Source of the DNA: Lachnospiraceae bacterium
Lineage (GTDB): Bacteria; Bacillota; Clostridia; Lachnospirales; Lachnospiraceae
Direction of reading: 5' to 3'
DNA length: 64,000 nucleotides
NCBI GenBank assembly: GCA_021628825.1
Contig: JAJXRY010000001.1
Location: forward strand, 1,488,001 to 1,552,000
This document shows, in pieces, positions 9,868 through 18,924 of this stretch; positions within the stretch are counted from its first letter, which is position 1; every line of letters starts with the position of its first letter. The notes under the pieces were generated by a model. The model saw only the letters and a program-made list of their open reading frames with translations. It had not been told where the DNA came from and did not search any database. The translations under genes and the position numbers were made by a program.

Positions 9868-11340
9868 TTACTCTGCCACATGAAGTTCCGATGCTTTATC
9901 CGAAATATCAGAAACAATGCCGCTTACAGAATCTACCAGCTCACTGTTCACTTCGCATGCCTCGAAGGTTTCATTGGCATGTGCCGATACCTCTTCGGTT
10001 GCGGCAGAAATTGTCTGGATATTCTCTACGATATCGGAATTGGCTGCTTCTAATTCCTTAACGATTTCCATGAGTTCACCGGTCACACTGCTGATTTTCT
10101 CTGTGCCCCGGGAAATGGCAGTAAAGTTATTTTCAACCTCCTGTGCATTCGCTGCATTGGACTCATTACTGTCTGTTACCACCTGCGCCGCTTCCGCTAC
10201 CGAAGATAATTCCTGATGAATGTGACCGATCAGCTCCGTGATATTCACGGTTGCATCCTTGGTCTGGCTGGCCAGTCCGGAAATCTGCTGTGCCACAACT
10301 GCAAAGCCTTTGCCTGCTTCTCCGGCACGTGCAGCCTCGATGCTTGCATTCAGGGCTAACATTCCGGTGCTGTTCGCAATACTGGTAATCGTTTCGATAA
10401 TGGTATTCATCTGATCGGCGTATTCGTTTAACGTATCCATCCTGGATACCATTTCATGGTTTGCGGTAATGGACTGTTCCACCTGTTCTGAAAGAGTCTC
10501 CATATGTAATTTTCCTTCTTCGACCCTCTGAACCGTGTTCTTCGCACTTTCTTCGATTCCACCTGTCGCCTCCTTGACACGTGCGATATGATCCTGAATC
10601 TGCTCGGTACGCTGGAGCTGCATCTGAACCGCCTGTGCCGTTTCGCTGCTTCCCTTGGAAACCTCATCCATGGAATCATGGATCTTCATCATGGAATCTG
10701 AAAGAGTCTCCATTTTATTGGAAGCCTTATGGATTTCATCGACCATGCTTTCCGAAGTTTTTACAATGTGATCAACAAGAATCTGATTCTTTTCCTGCTG
10801 TGCCCCAACCAGATGAAGCTTGTTGTCGTTAATTTTCTTAACCACCTTCGTACTGATCTGTAAGAAGATACTGCAGATAATCATACAGGCAAGCCGGATC
10901 TCCACATCCGGCATCTCGTTCGACGGAATTCCTGTTGTCACCGCTCGCCAGATCACCCATGCAATATTTGATGTAATACCGCAAAATGCAATGGTGGATA
11001 CATAACGGATATCCGAATATACCGTCAGCAAGATAAAAAACGGCAGGATATACGTAAATGTTCCGATCGAATTGGTTGTAAAGATCGCAAAGAGATAAAA
11101 TATACCATATGTCACGGCCAAAATATGCCGGATGCAGACTGCATCCTTTTTCTTAAAGTAAATTACCAGTTCCACCACAACCGGAATAATCAGGAATGCT
11201 GCTATTACAAGAAAATACGAAAGCATTCTGGAGCCCTTTAAAAATTCCACCAGATACGAAATCAGCAGTACCGTATCCAGTGCAATGTGCCCTCCAATGG
11301 CCACCTTGTTAATGTAACCTGTTTCATTTGTCCCCATCAT
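9868..11340 (-). CDS. Methyl-accepting chemotaxis protein with polytopic membrane N-terminus
   Basis: About 490 residues. The first 190 are five or six hydrophobic segments with no large extracellular loop and no HAMP domain; the rest is a long signalling coiled coil. The hairpin tip IANSTGMLALNASIEAARAGEAGKGFAVVA-type sequence (near residues 330-360) is the CheA/CheW-contact region, with T-G-M in place of the common Q-T-N. The first codon used is ATG 11340, preceded by AGGAGGAATTT; a second ATG follows directly. Translation could be extended upstream in frame but without a ribosome site. The sensor may report membrane state or a bound ligand; that is inference. No sigma-28 site is evident upstream. 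Confidence 0.85.
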   Translation of the reverse strand: MMGTNETGYINKVAIGGHIALDTVLLISYLVEFLKGSRMLSYFLVIAAFLIIPVVVELVIYFKKKDAVCIRHILAVTYGIFYLFAIFTTNSIGTFTYILPFFILLTVYSDIRYVSTIAFCGITSNIAWVIWRAVTTGIPSNEMPDVEIRLACMIICSIFLQISTKVVKKINDNKLHLVGAQQEKNQILVDHIVKTSESMVDEIHKASNKMETLSDSMMKIHDSMDEVSKGSSETAQAVQMQLQRTEQIQDHIARVKEATGGIEESAKNTVQRVEEGKLHMETLSEQVEQSITANHEMVSRMDTLNEYADQMNTIIETITSIANSTGMLALNASIEAARAGEAGKGFAVVAQQISGLASQTKDATVNITELIGHIHQELSSVAEAAQVVTDSNESNAANAQEVENNFTAISRGTEKISSVTGELMEIVKELEAANSDIVENIQTISAATEEVSAHANETFEACEVNSELVDSVSGIVSDISDKASELHVAE

Positions 11341-11494
11341 AAATTCCTCCTGTATTTCTTTTGTTCTTATCACTAACCACTTAGTACCTATAACTACTTC
11401 ATGCCATGTAAAATGATGTTCTATAAATGTCTGCTTCAACTGTCTGCTTCCACACCGCATCTTGAATCTTCTCTGCAAATATCTTATCTACAGG

Positions 11495-11692
11495 TCATCT
11501 TCCGTATAAAAAGGTTCCTGTCATCGATGCATTAATGTCGGAAATTTCACGGATTCCATTAATATAATCGGCATAGATATCCCAAAGATCCATATCGCAG
11601 TCATTGAGTCCATCATCATCCGGAATCCATTGCTTGATTAATGCGATCCGTTCCTGTTTCGTGGTATCTGCGATTAAATTACTTTTCATCAT
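11495..11692 (-). CDS. Small conserved-looking acidic protein, function unknown
   Basis: About 65 residues beginning MMKSNLIADTTKQER, with a GGGAGGAAGGA ribosome site just before the paired ATG codons. The middle (IPDDDGLNDCDMDLWDIYADYINGIREISDINAS) is acidic and resembles short Clostridia proteins that carry DTTKxxR near the start and a Y-x5-G-x2-EI-x2-IN motif; I know of no function. It lies downstream of the flavodiiron gene on the same strand. Confidence 0.6.
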   Translation of the reverse strand: MMKSNLIADTTKQERIALIKQWIPDDDGLNDCDMDLWDIYADYINGIREISDINASMTGTFLYGR

Positions 11693-11741
11693 TCCTTCCT
11701 CCCATAGTATATCAAAATGAGACATTTTCAAAATCCATGTA

Positions 11742-11912
11742 TCAGATCAGTTGATACTGCATCCACTCGTATTTGAGTCTGCTTCCCTCACAGATCTCTG
11801 CCGGAAGCAGTGCGCGTGCCACAAGCTTTAAATCCTCTGATTCGATATCGGTACGCTTGAGGTTGGCATAATCGCCATCAATACTTACCACTTCATAATA
11901 AAATGTTTCCAT
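11742..11912 (-). CDS. Small DUF3006-like protein
   Basis: A 56-residue protein (METFYYEVVSIDGDYANLKR...) whose pattern I-D-G-x-A-x-L, then ALLPAEICEGSRL, matches the DUF3006 style of small beta proteins. It starts 36 bases after the flavodiiron stop, with GAGGAAGGAA somewhat upstream, and so is likely cotranscribed. No residue suggests catalysis. The family match is from memory and moderate. Confidence 0.55.
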   Translation of the reverse strand: METFYYEVVSIDGDYANLKRTDIESEDLKLVARALLPAEICEGSRLKYEWMQYQLI

Positions 11913-11948
11913 CGTTTTTCTGTGTTCCTTCCTCATCATCCTTTTTAT

Positions 11949-13104
11949 CTACTCTGCACAAAGCTCTTCTTCCAGCTTCTGAATCTGCGGCAGATCATTC
12001 TCTTTCATGGCAGAACGGATCGTTACAACCGTATCACAGAAGGTCATCTCCTTCATGCCTTCCAGTACTTCCTTCATCTTTTTCGCAGCCATCGGTGCCC
12101 AGCTTCCGTTTTTCCACAAGCCCCACTTTACGCTTCTGGAAATTCTTTGCTTTCAGATGATGGAGGTAGTCTTCCATCGGCAGATACATACCGCCGTCAT
12201 AGGTTGCACAGGCCAGTACAAGACGGTCGTAACGGAATGCATTCGACACGGCCTCTGCCAGATCACAGCGGCACAAATCCATCACGCACACCTGCTGTCC
12301 TGCACGGGTAAGCTCATCTGCCAGTGCTTCTGCTGCCTTATGGGTATTTCCATAGATCGAAGCATACGCAATGAGAATACCCTTTTCCTCCGGACGATAG
12401 CTGCTCCAGGTATCGTACAGACCAATATAATGGCCAAGATTTTCAGTAAGAACCGGTCCGTGAAGCGGGCAGATCATGGCAATATCGAGTGTTGCCGCCT
12501 TTTTCAACAGCGTCTGTACCGGTGCCCCATATTTACCGACAATATTGATAAAATATCTTCTCGCTTCATCCTCCCACGGCTCTTCAACCGACAGGCTTCC
12601 GAATTTACCGAAGCCGTCTGCGGAGAAAAGCACCTTTTCCGACTGCTCATAGGTTACCATGACCTCCGGCCAGTGTACCATCGGCGCCATGAAGAACTGT
12701 AAGGTGTGGGCTCCAAGGCTTAAGGTATCGCCTTCTTTCACGATCACCTCACGTCCTTCTACATTTAATGTAAAAAACTGTGCGATCATCGGGAAAGTCT
12801 TGGCATTTCCAACGATCTTCATTTCGGGGTACTTCTCAGCTATCCTTTGGATATTGGCTGCGTGATCCGGCTCCATATGGGACACGATCAGATAATCCGG
12901 CGTTCTTCCGTCCAGTACCTTTTCAAGATTATTCAGCCACTCCTCAGTTGCCCGCTGATCCACGGTATCCATAATGGCGATCTTTTCATCCAGAATCACA
13001 TAGGAATTATAAGAAACGCCATGCGGTACGTGATACTGTCCTTCAAACAAATCAATCGTTTCATCATTGGCACCTACATATTTTATGGTATCTGTAATTT
13101 TCAT
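11949..13104 (-). CDS. fprA: Flavodiiron protein (A-type flavoprotein, O2/NO reductase)
   Basis: Reduces oxygen to water or nitric oxide to nitrous oxide in anaerobes. The metallo-lactamase half holds the di-iron ligands HMEPDH (about residue 80), the HWPEVM region and CPLHGP; the flavodoxin half starts near residue 250 with the FMN loop YASIYGNTHKAA. Iron site: the usual H-x-E-x-D-H is intact. The frame breaks near 12117 (GTGGAAAAACGG has one A too many); corrected, it reads GLVENGSWAPMAAKKMKEVL and ends at 11949, total 384 residues, normal for the family. Two small genes follow on the same strand. Confidence 0.94.
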
Positions 13105-13181
13105 CTGTTTTCTCCTTAACTCTGCAAAATGATTCCTTCATCATCCAGCCTCTCCTATATCTCTCTATTTACTAAAGGTTC

Positions 13182-14667
13182 TCATGCGTCGGATCTGGAA
13201 TAAGCATTTTTCATCTGGTTACTGAGTTCGTATAATACTTTGTTTAAGGTATCAGTTGCTTCCTTTTTGAGCATGGAAGCCACTTCCGCATTGGCCTCCT
13301 GACGGATTTCCTGACGCTTTGCAGGATCGCTTTCTTTATTCAAAAGAGCATCGTACCGGTTCAAAATCTGGTGGCTCTTTGCCATCACGCTCTCCTGATA
13401 ACGCTCTGCATGGAAAACCGACTTGCCATAAGAAGCATCGGTCATGGCTGCAATCATGCGGCTTGCCCAGTAGAAATTCTCCGTCGAAGCATCCCCTGTG
13501 GTATTGCTTAAATATTCCGGCGTTTCATCCACCATCGGATAGAACGGTGCCAGGGTATTAAAGGCATTGGAAGCATACGCAATCCATTCTACCGCACTGC
13601 AATCCTTCTCCATACCGGGACGTAACTGCAGGACAGCTACAAAGTCATTCCGGTTGATTCCAATGGAACGGAATGCGCCCTTCATGGATTTATCCCCATA
13701 AGCAGCATACGGATCATACGGCGTCCCCTGAAAATGTGCGGAAAGGACATACTTCACATCCTCGACTGTGATCTTCTTTTCCGGCACCATGCACCACGGA
13801 ATATCATCGGAAAACGGCGTGTAATCGGCATGTTCTCCATCCCATACCTTCGTATGCGGGTTCAAGTACCTCTCCATAAACCAGGCGCGCGGCGTATTAT
13901 ACACATGATCGGAATCATCGTGCGTTCCGAACGCATCTCTCGGATTCCAGGTATCATCCAGTGACAGATTTAAGTGATACTGTTCCATAAATTCGCGTAA
14001 GTCTGCGGAACACATGAAATTCTTTTTCTCCGAATACGCATCGTCAAGGTCAAAGAAATCGATGCCCAGCTGATTCGGCATGACAACATAGGCATCATCC
14101 GGCACTCTTCTCGCCATCCAGTGATGTCCGCCTATGGATTCCAGCCACCAGATCTCATTCACATCCTGAAAGGCAATTCCGTTCATCTCATAGGTTCCGT
14201 ACTTCTCAAGAAGGCTTCCAAGCCGCTCCACGCCCTCGCGTGCACTGTGAATATAAGGAAGCACCAGATAGACAATATCCTCTTCCCCGATTCCACCGAT
14301 CTGTTCTTCCTGTCCATTCTGCGCCGGAAGGTATTCTACCAGCGGATCGGCTCCCAGTACTCTTGGATTATTGGCAATGGTTTCGGTTGCCGTCATGGCA
14401 ACATTTGCTTCATTCATGCCACAGGCTGCCCAGATTCCTTTTCCCTCAATCGCATTCGGCATGGCAGTGTAGCGCATGGGATTTTTCCGGCAGTTCCACG
14501 GTCACATGCGAAATCACGGACTGGTACGTTCTCTTCTGTTCCTCCGGATGTATCACAACAAACTTCTTAGGCATAAAATGGCCCGAACCGGAATCGTCAT
14601 TTCTGGCGATCATGGTCGAGCCATCAAAAGATGCGTTTTTTCCTACTAAAATGGTTGTACAGGACAT
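13182..14667 (-). CDS. pepD: C69-family dipeptidase
   Basis: Ntn-hydrolase dipeptidase of the U34/C69 family. The N-terminus MSCTTILVGKNAS has the catalytic cysteine at position 3, followed by the DGSTMIARNDD block; EGKGIWAACGMNEANVAMTATET and the EIWWLESIGGHHWMARRVPDD stretch are further family marks. About 494 residues. No signal peptide, so cytoplasmic. The frame breaks near 14481 (GGAAAAATCCC has one A too many; corrected ELPENPMRYTAMPNAIEG). It probably degrades imported dipeptides. Upstream of the ATG is AAGGAGAGAG. Confidence 0.9.
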
Positions 14668-14795
14668 GTTACTCTCTCCTTATTCTTACATTCATGTGAA
14701 GCATCTGTTTCTTGCCGCACTAAAGAGAGTATACCACATTTTATGGGGTTCGTATACATGGGATGAGACTGCATTTCGGCAATAATTCTCAATAA

Positions 14796-15457
14796 TTATA
14801 ATACTTTGGAACCGTTCGCGGTCAGTTTAAAGGTCATCCCCAGAACATCCGCTGCCCCACGGCACATCATCATTCGTCCCAAAAAAAGATTTCGAAGTAT
14901 TCATACATGGTACAGATTTTGGTGTCAATCTGCAGATTCAAGGCAATCACATGTTTCTCGGTATCAATCTTCAGCTTGGCATCGATAACAGCGTAGTTCA
15001 CCCGGTCATGCTTGTCAAAAGTCGCTTCATTTTTCTCCCGGACTCTGCTGCGGCGCACGTCCGTCTTATCTGCAATAATCAATGCTGCGGAAACCGGATC
15101 GGTTGCCCCTCCTGTTGATTCGTCGTGATGTCCGATTGCCGAAACCACCGTAATCCGGTCCTCCATGCTCATATCGGTTTCCTTTAGAATATCATTGGCA
15201 AGCAGTGCCCCATACTCTGCGTGATGCGTCCGGTTAATCGCATTTCCAATGTCATGCATCCAACCCGCAATCTTCACAAGCTCAATGTCCTTCTCGGTAT
15301 AATCCAGCTTTTTCAGAATATAGGCGGCGCGGTCTGCCACCATGGCCGCATGCGCTTCCGAATGATCCGTATATCCCATTGCCCCAAGATTGTCATTTCC
15401 CTTTCGGATCAGAGCCAGTACTTCTTTATTTTTTTCCTTATTTTTCTGTTCGTTCAT
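14796..15457 (-). CDS. HD-domain phosphohydrolase
   Basis: A metal-dependent HD hydrolase of about 220 residues. H of THHAEYG, the HD pair in GWMHDIGN and H/D of IGHHDE and IADKTDVRRSRVR give the HD core. The start is MNEQKNKEK at 15457 with GAGGGAG upstream. The displayed frame stops early (EIFFWDE) at a T7 run near 14880; with one more T it continues EIFFLGRMMMCRGAADVLG and ends at 14796, the C-terminus usual for this group. Substrate unknown; nucleotide hydrolysis is plausible. It is monocistronic. Confidence 0.8.
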
Positions 15458-15612
15458 GATTTCTCCCTCTTTTTGTTTACTCTTTATAGTAGACAAATTT
15501 GTGAGGAAGTGAAAGAATAGTTTTGTATAAATTTTTGTAAGTGTTGTGTAAAGTGACATAGACAGCATCTGTATGATGATGCAATATTCGTAGACTTTTT
15601 CGATTTTTCTTC

Positions 15613-15641
15613 TTGAAAGTTTATCCTTTGCATATTATAAT
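15613..15641 (+). promoter_or_regulatory. Promoter of the antisense antitoxin RNA
   Basis: TTGAAA, 17 bases, TATAAT on the plus strand, close to consensus, facing into the 3' end of the toxin gene. There is no coding frame behind it before the terminator at 15699-15739. Confidence 0.75.
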
Positions 15642-15647
15642 AAATAA

Positions 15648-15741
15648 AAGAGAAGCAACCGCCCACAAAGTGGTTAGCCTCATAAATGGTTATTAGATAA
15701 GCCACTCGTCCGCTAAGACAAGAGTGGCTTATTTATTTTCG
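15648..15741 (+). ncRNA. Predicted antisense RNA antitoxin, about 90 nt
   Basis: Begins about 7 bases after the plus-strand TATAAT and ends at a strong terminator. It is complementary to the 3' untranslated region and the last codons of the 31-residue toxin gene, the overlap type seen in TxpA/RatA and related type I loci. It would pair with toxin mRNA and trigger decay or block folding changes. Ends are predicted, not measured. Confidence 0.7.
15699..15739 (+). terminator. Terminator of the antitoxin RNA, also within the toxin 3' UTR
   Basis: Stem AAGCCACTC (15699-15707) with GAGTGGCTT (15722-15730), then ATTTATTTT. Symmetric, so it also folds in the toxin mRNA, but no T-run follows on that strand. 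Confidence 0.8.
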
Positions 15742-15828
15742 CTTGTTATTCCTATCTATGTAGGCAAGCAGTGCGATTAGAAATGAACCGCCTAAAAATA
15801 ACAGGCTTAAAACTTCATACATATCCAT
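15733..15828 (-). CDS. Type I toxin, putative holin-like (TxpA/BsrG/Fst-like) membrane peptide
   Basis: A 31-residue peptide, MDMYEVLSLL then a hydrophobic span (LFLGGSFLIALLAY) and a charged tail IDRNNKRK. This M-x-x-YE-x-L start, single membrane helix and lysine-rich end is the pattern of the putative holin-like toxins of Firmicutes. GGAGGTGGTGTTG precedes the ATG. Its own promoter lies at 15899-15927, and an antisense RNA is encoded opposite its 3' end. Too short for ordinary gene callers. The fold and locus layout support the call strongly; toxicity itself is inferred. Confidence 0.82.
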   Translation of the reverse strand: MDMYEVLSLLFLGGSFLIALLAYIDRNNKRK

Positions 15829-15898
15829 CAACACCACCTCCCCTCTATCTCTAGTATGGGAGGCTACCACTCTGTACATGATTACTTCTCATGTTGTC

Positions 15899-15927
15899 AG
15901 TGTATCACAATTTACATAAACCGACAA
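15899..15927 (-). promoter_or_regulatory. Promoter of the type I toxin
   Basis: Minus strand TTGTCG, 17 bases, TACACT with a TG one base upstream (extended -10). The leader to the toxin ATG is about 65 bases. Confidence 0.65.
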
Positions 15928-15974
15928 TCTTCTTTTTTTCAAAATAGTTTACATTTTTTTGCACGTTATATAGC

Positions 15975-17310
15975 TCAATAACGATACTTCCCTCGCTTCG
16001 TGAAAAGGAAGCCCAATGTCACAAATAATGCCATCACTTCTGCGGCTACAATGGAAAACCAAATGCCGTCCACGCCAAGCAATGCGGGCAAAACCATAAT
16101 CACAATAATCTGGAACACCAGCGTTCTTAAGAAGGAGATAACCGCCGATACCAGCCCATCGTTTAATGCCGTAAAGAAAGAGGACCCCCACACATTAATG
16201 CCCATAATGAGGAATGCCAGACTGTAGATCCTGAAGCCCCGGACCGTCAGGTCAAGCAATGTCGCATCATAATTGACAAAGATCGCAGACAGCGGTCTTG
16301 CCAGTGCCTCGGATGCCACCAACAAAAGCACTCCCGATATCATAAGGAAGGTCAGGCTCTTATGAAACAGATTCTTTAACTCCGAATGATTTCCTGCTCC
16401 ATAATGATAGCTGACAATGGGCGCACTTCCAATGGAATACCCCAGGAAAATAGACATGAAAATAATGTTGATATACATAATTACACCATAAGCGGCAATT
16501 CCGTCCTCTCCGGCAAGCTTCATCAACTGAAAGTTGTATAAAATATTCACGATGGAGGAAGAAAGGTTCGTTACCATTTCCGAAGATCCATTAGTGCAGA
16601 CCTTTCCAATAATTTTGAAATCAATGTGGAATTTCGTAAGCTGCAAAAGACTGTCGTTCTTTCTCATGAAATAAATAACCGGTACAAGCCCTCCGACAAT
16701 CTGTCCTGCGGATGTTGCAATGGCTGCTCCTGCCAGCCCCCAGTGAAAAAAACAACGATCAGCACATAATCCAGAACTCCGTTCACAAGTCCGGCTGCCA
16801 CATTGGCCTTCAGGCTTAAGCCCGGCTTCTGTGCCGCCACGAAAAAGCTCTGGAACGCAAACTGCAAAATAAATACCGGCATGGAAAGGAATCCGATCCG
16901 GATATAAATGATACAGTTCCGAAGGAGTTCTTCCTCGTTGGCACCGAGCGCAATGGAAATTGGTCTTGCCAATGCAAACCCGATTACGGAAAGTACTACG
17001 GCACCGATAAAAAAGGGCTGCAATAATCATGGAAAAGTATTCATTTGCCAATTCCTTTTTGCCCTCGCCCAGTGTCTTTGATACGACCGCACTTCCACCT
17101 GTTCCTGCCATAAAACCAATGGATGATACTGCCATCAGCACCGGGAACGTTAAGTTTACAGCAGCAAACGGCGTTTTCCCAACGAAGTTTGACACAAAAA
17201 ATCCATCCACAATACTGTAAACCGATGTACAGATGATCATCAAAATGGAGGGCAGTACGAAGCGTAACAGCCTTTTATAAGTAAAATGATCTGATAATTG
17301 TATTTTTCAT
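15975..17310 (-). CDS. MATE-family multidrug efflux pump
   Basis: A 12-helix Na+ or H+ driven exporter of about 445 residues. Corrected N-terminus MKIQLSDHFTYKRLLRFVLPS, then SVYSIVDGFFVSNFVGKTPFAAVNL, typical of the Clostridia MATE branch. Three frame breaks: near 17303 (A5 for A4 in ATGAAAAATAC), near 17015 (corrected IIAALFFIGAVVLS) and near 16750 (corrected VVFFHWGLAGAAIATS); the last two cancel, leaving a false middle segment if read directly. AGAGGAAATATT precedes the ATG. It follows a MarR gene by 131 bases on the same strand, so the pump is probably MarR-controlled. Confidence 0.88.
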
Positions 17311-17441
17311 AATATTTCCTCTTATCCTCTTTTAATCTTTATTTTTTTCCTTTTCTTAAAAATATCTCAGGGTGTTCTATAATATCATTCTTAAAATATG
17401 CGCTATAAAATTGTTTCTATATTTATAATTCCTTCACCTTA

Positions 17442-17859
17442 TCACGAAGCAGCCGCGTCGTTTTTCTGCATCAGATGCAGGTATACTTCACTCTCCTGCT
17501 CCGTCAATTCATCAAAGACACTGTTCTCAAGCTCCATGACCGGATAGATCTTCTCCTCCACGAATTGCCGACCTTTTTCGGTTAATGAGATGTGCAGATC
17601 TCTTCCGCTTCCCTTATTCAACTGCAAAAATGCCTTTCCGCTGCAGGCCCAATATGGAAGAGTTTATGGTCTGTCTGCTGAAAAGATAAATGTCCGCAAT
17701 ATCCTTCTGCTGGCAGCCATCGCCCAGCTCGGTAATCGCATACAAAATCATAAACGCACTGTCCGACAGTCCGGCTTTCGTGCTGATCTCATGATAAATC
17801 CGGTCGGTTTCACGGTACTGCTTATTTAATTCTTTCATTTCCTTCCGCAATATCATCAT
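17442..17859 (-). CDS. MarR-family transcriptional regulator (first module)
   Basis: About 138 residues with the MarR winged helix: ITELGDGCQQKDIADIYLFSRQTINSSILGLQRKG is helix-turn-helix, and the wing follows (NKGSGRDLHISLTEKGRQF). The frame breaks near 17636 (GGCATTTTTGCAG has one T too many; corrected KGILQLNKGSGRD). Start ATG at 17859 with GAGGAAGG upstream; a second possible start is 21 bases in. The promoter and two operators are at 18040-18098. It most likely represses itself and the MATE pump, released by a pump substrate. Confidence 0.88.
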
Positions 17860-18039
17860 CGGTTCATTTCCTTCCTCTTTTTCTTTCTGTTTTCCATAAT
17901 GGACGCTCTATATTTTTATATCCATATTTCTTGCTTCTATATTCTCAAATTCCAGACTTCTTCTATCCTTCTTCTATCCCTCTACTATATTTCTTCTATA
18001 ATAAAATGAAGCCTTCCAGCTCTCCAACTTTATTCCCGA

Positions 18040-18098
18040 CGAATCCGAAATCAGATTCGCATAGCAGTTATTCTAATCCGAAATCGGATTAATGTCAA
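18040..18098 (-). promoter_or_regulatory. Promoter with two palindromic operators for marR-MATE
   Basis: Minus strand TTGACA (18093-18098), 17 bases, TAGAAT (18070-18075). The spacer is filled by a perfect palindrome, TAATCCGA-AA-TCGGATTA (18074-18091). A second copy, CGAATC-N8-GATTCG (18040-18059), lies 33 bases downstream, centre to centre, sharing the core AATCCGAAATC. A regulator bound over the spacer would exclude RNA polymerase. The leader to the marR start is about 200 bases and I see nothing else in it. Confidence 0.82.
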
Positions 18099-18138
18099 GT
18101 TTCATGAAACAGCTCATTAAGCAGCTTCAAACCCGGAA

Positions 18139-18224
18139 CTTTAAAGTAACAGTTCAGCCTTGCCCATTCATAAGCTGCCGGATTGTACAATTATTTCTGC
18201 ATGGCTGAACTGTTACACTTTAAA
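18139..18224. repeat. Inverted-repeat element, 14-bp perfect termini GTAACAGTTCAGCC
   Basis: GTAACAGTTCAGCC at 18146-18159 and its exact complement at 18203-18216, extended outward by TTTAAAG with a 2-base bulge. The 43-base interior codes nothing. It lies between the two divergent MarR promoters. The ends share GTAAC-N2-TTCAG with the element at 28195-28341, so it may be a small nonautonomous mobile element or a folded RNA. Confidence 0.65.
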
Positions 18225-18242
18225 TCATATTTTCCAATCAAA

Positions 18243-18305
18243 TGTTGACAATTCAACATCTTTCCAGTATGATATAAGAAATTTTGAGATGTTGAACGTT
18301 CAACT
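18243..18305 (+). promoter_or_regulatory. Promoter with paired operators for the second MarR module
   Basis: TTGACA (18245-18250), 17 bases, TATGAT (18068+205, i.e. 18268-18273). Two operators of form TGTTGA-N4-TCAAC(A/T): one at 18243-18258 covering the -35 box, one at 18290-18305 just downstream of the start point. Centres are 47 bases apart. They differ fully from the operators of the neighbouring MarR, so the two regulators have separate targets. Confidence 0.82.
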
Positions 18306-18392
18306 TCTCGGATATGAAAATAGTACAGGATTCATCACAGCTCCTGTATCGATTCATTTCCAACGAATTTATACCAGAAAGCAGGAATTTTT

Positions 18393-18841
18393 ATGGTTGA
18401 CCGTTTTTGGAAAAGTTCTCACTGGCAATCTCCGAGATCTCACGATACTGGCACAAGATTGCAGCCGAAGAACTAAAACCCTATGAATTAAAAAGCACTC
18501 ATGCCGTTTACCTCACGACCATGTACCGCTATCCGGACGGCATCACTGCCCCCCAGCTTGCGGAAATCTGTGGCAAGGATAAGGCAGATGTTTCCCGGAT
18601 GATGTCCATTATGGAGTCAAAGGGGCTGATTATTAAGGAGGGGCGTCATGCCAAGCTGTATGGCGGCACCCTGAAGCTCACCGAGCAGGGAAAGATCCTT
18701 GCCGCCCGGATCACCGGGCGGGCAGAACTCGCTGTGAAACAGGCAGGCGAAGGTCTGACAGATGAAAAACGCGCCATCTTTTATGAAGCACTTGACACTA
18801 TCACCGCAAACCTGCAAAGAATCGCGCGGAACGGTTTATAA
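18393..18841 (+). CDS. MarR-family transcriptional regulator (second module)
   Basis: About 149 residues: MVDRFLEKFSLAISEISRYWHKIAAEEL is the dimer helix, DGITAPQLAEICGKDKADVSRMMSIMESKGLI the recognition helix, and the wing carries YGGTLKLTEQGK. The start is ATG at 18393 with AGCAGGAA upstream; the frame breaks at the T run 18404-18408 (one T short), just after it, so a direct reading needs a TTG start at 18407. It sits behind two operators that match no other site here and 83 bases before an aldehyde dehydrogenase, which it probably controls together with itself. Confidence 0.86.
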
Positions 18842-18924
18842 TATAATAAACAGAACACAGAACAGAAAACAATTATGCAGCCTCTATCAGAGGTCTGCAA
18901 ACTTATCATATGAGGAGCGAAACC

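Noticed and set aside
15484..15705. A 73-codon minus-strand frame in the toxin region
   Set aside because: It starts in the terminator of the antitoxin RNA, has no ribosome site, and ends in the HD gene leader.
18160..18486. A 108-codon plus-strand frame
   Set aside because: It crosses the inverted-repeat element, two operators and the promoter, then runs into the MarR gene in another frame. The MarR start at 18393 with its own ribosome site is far better.
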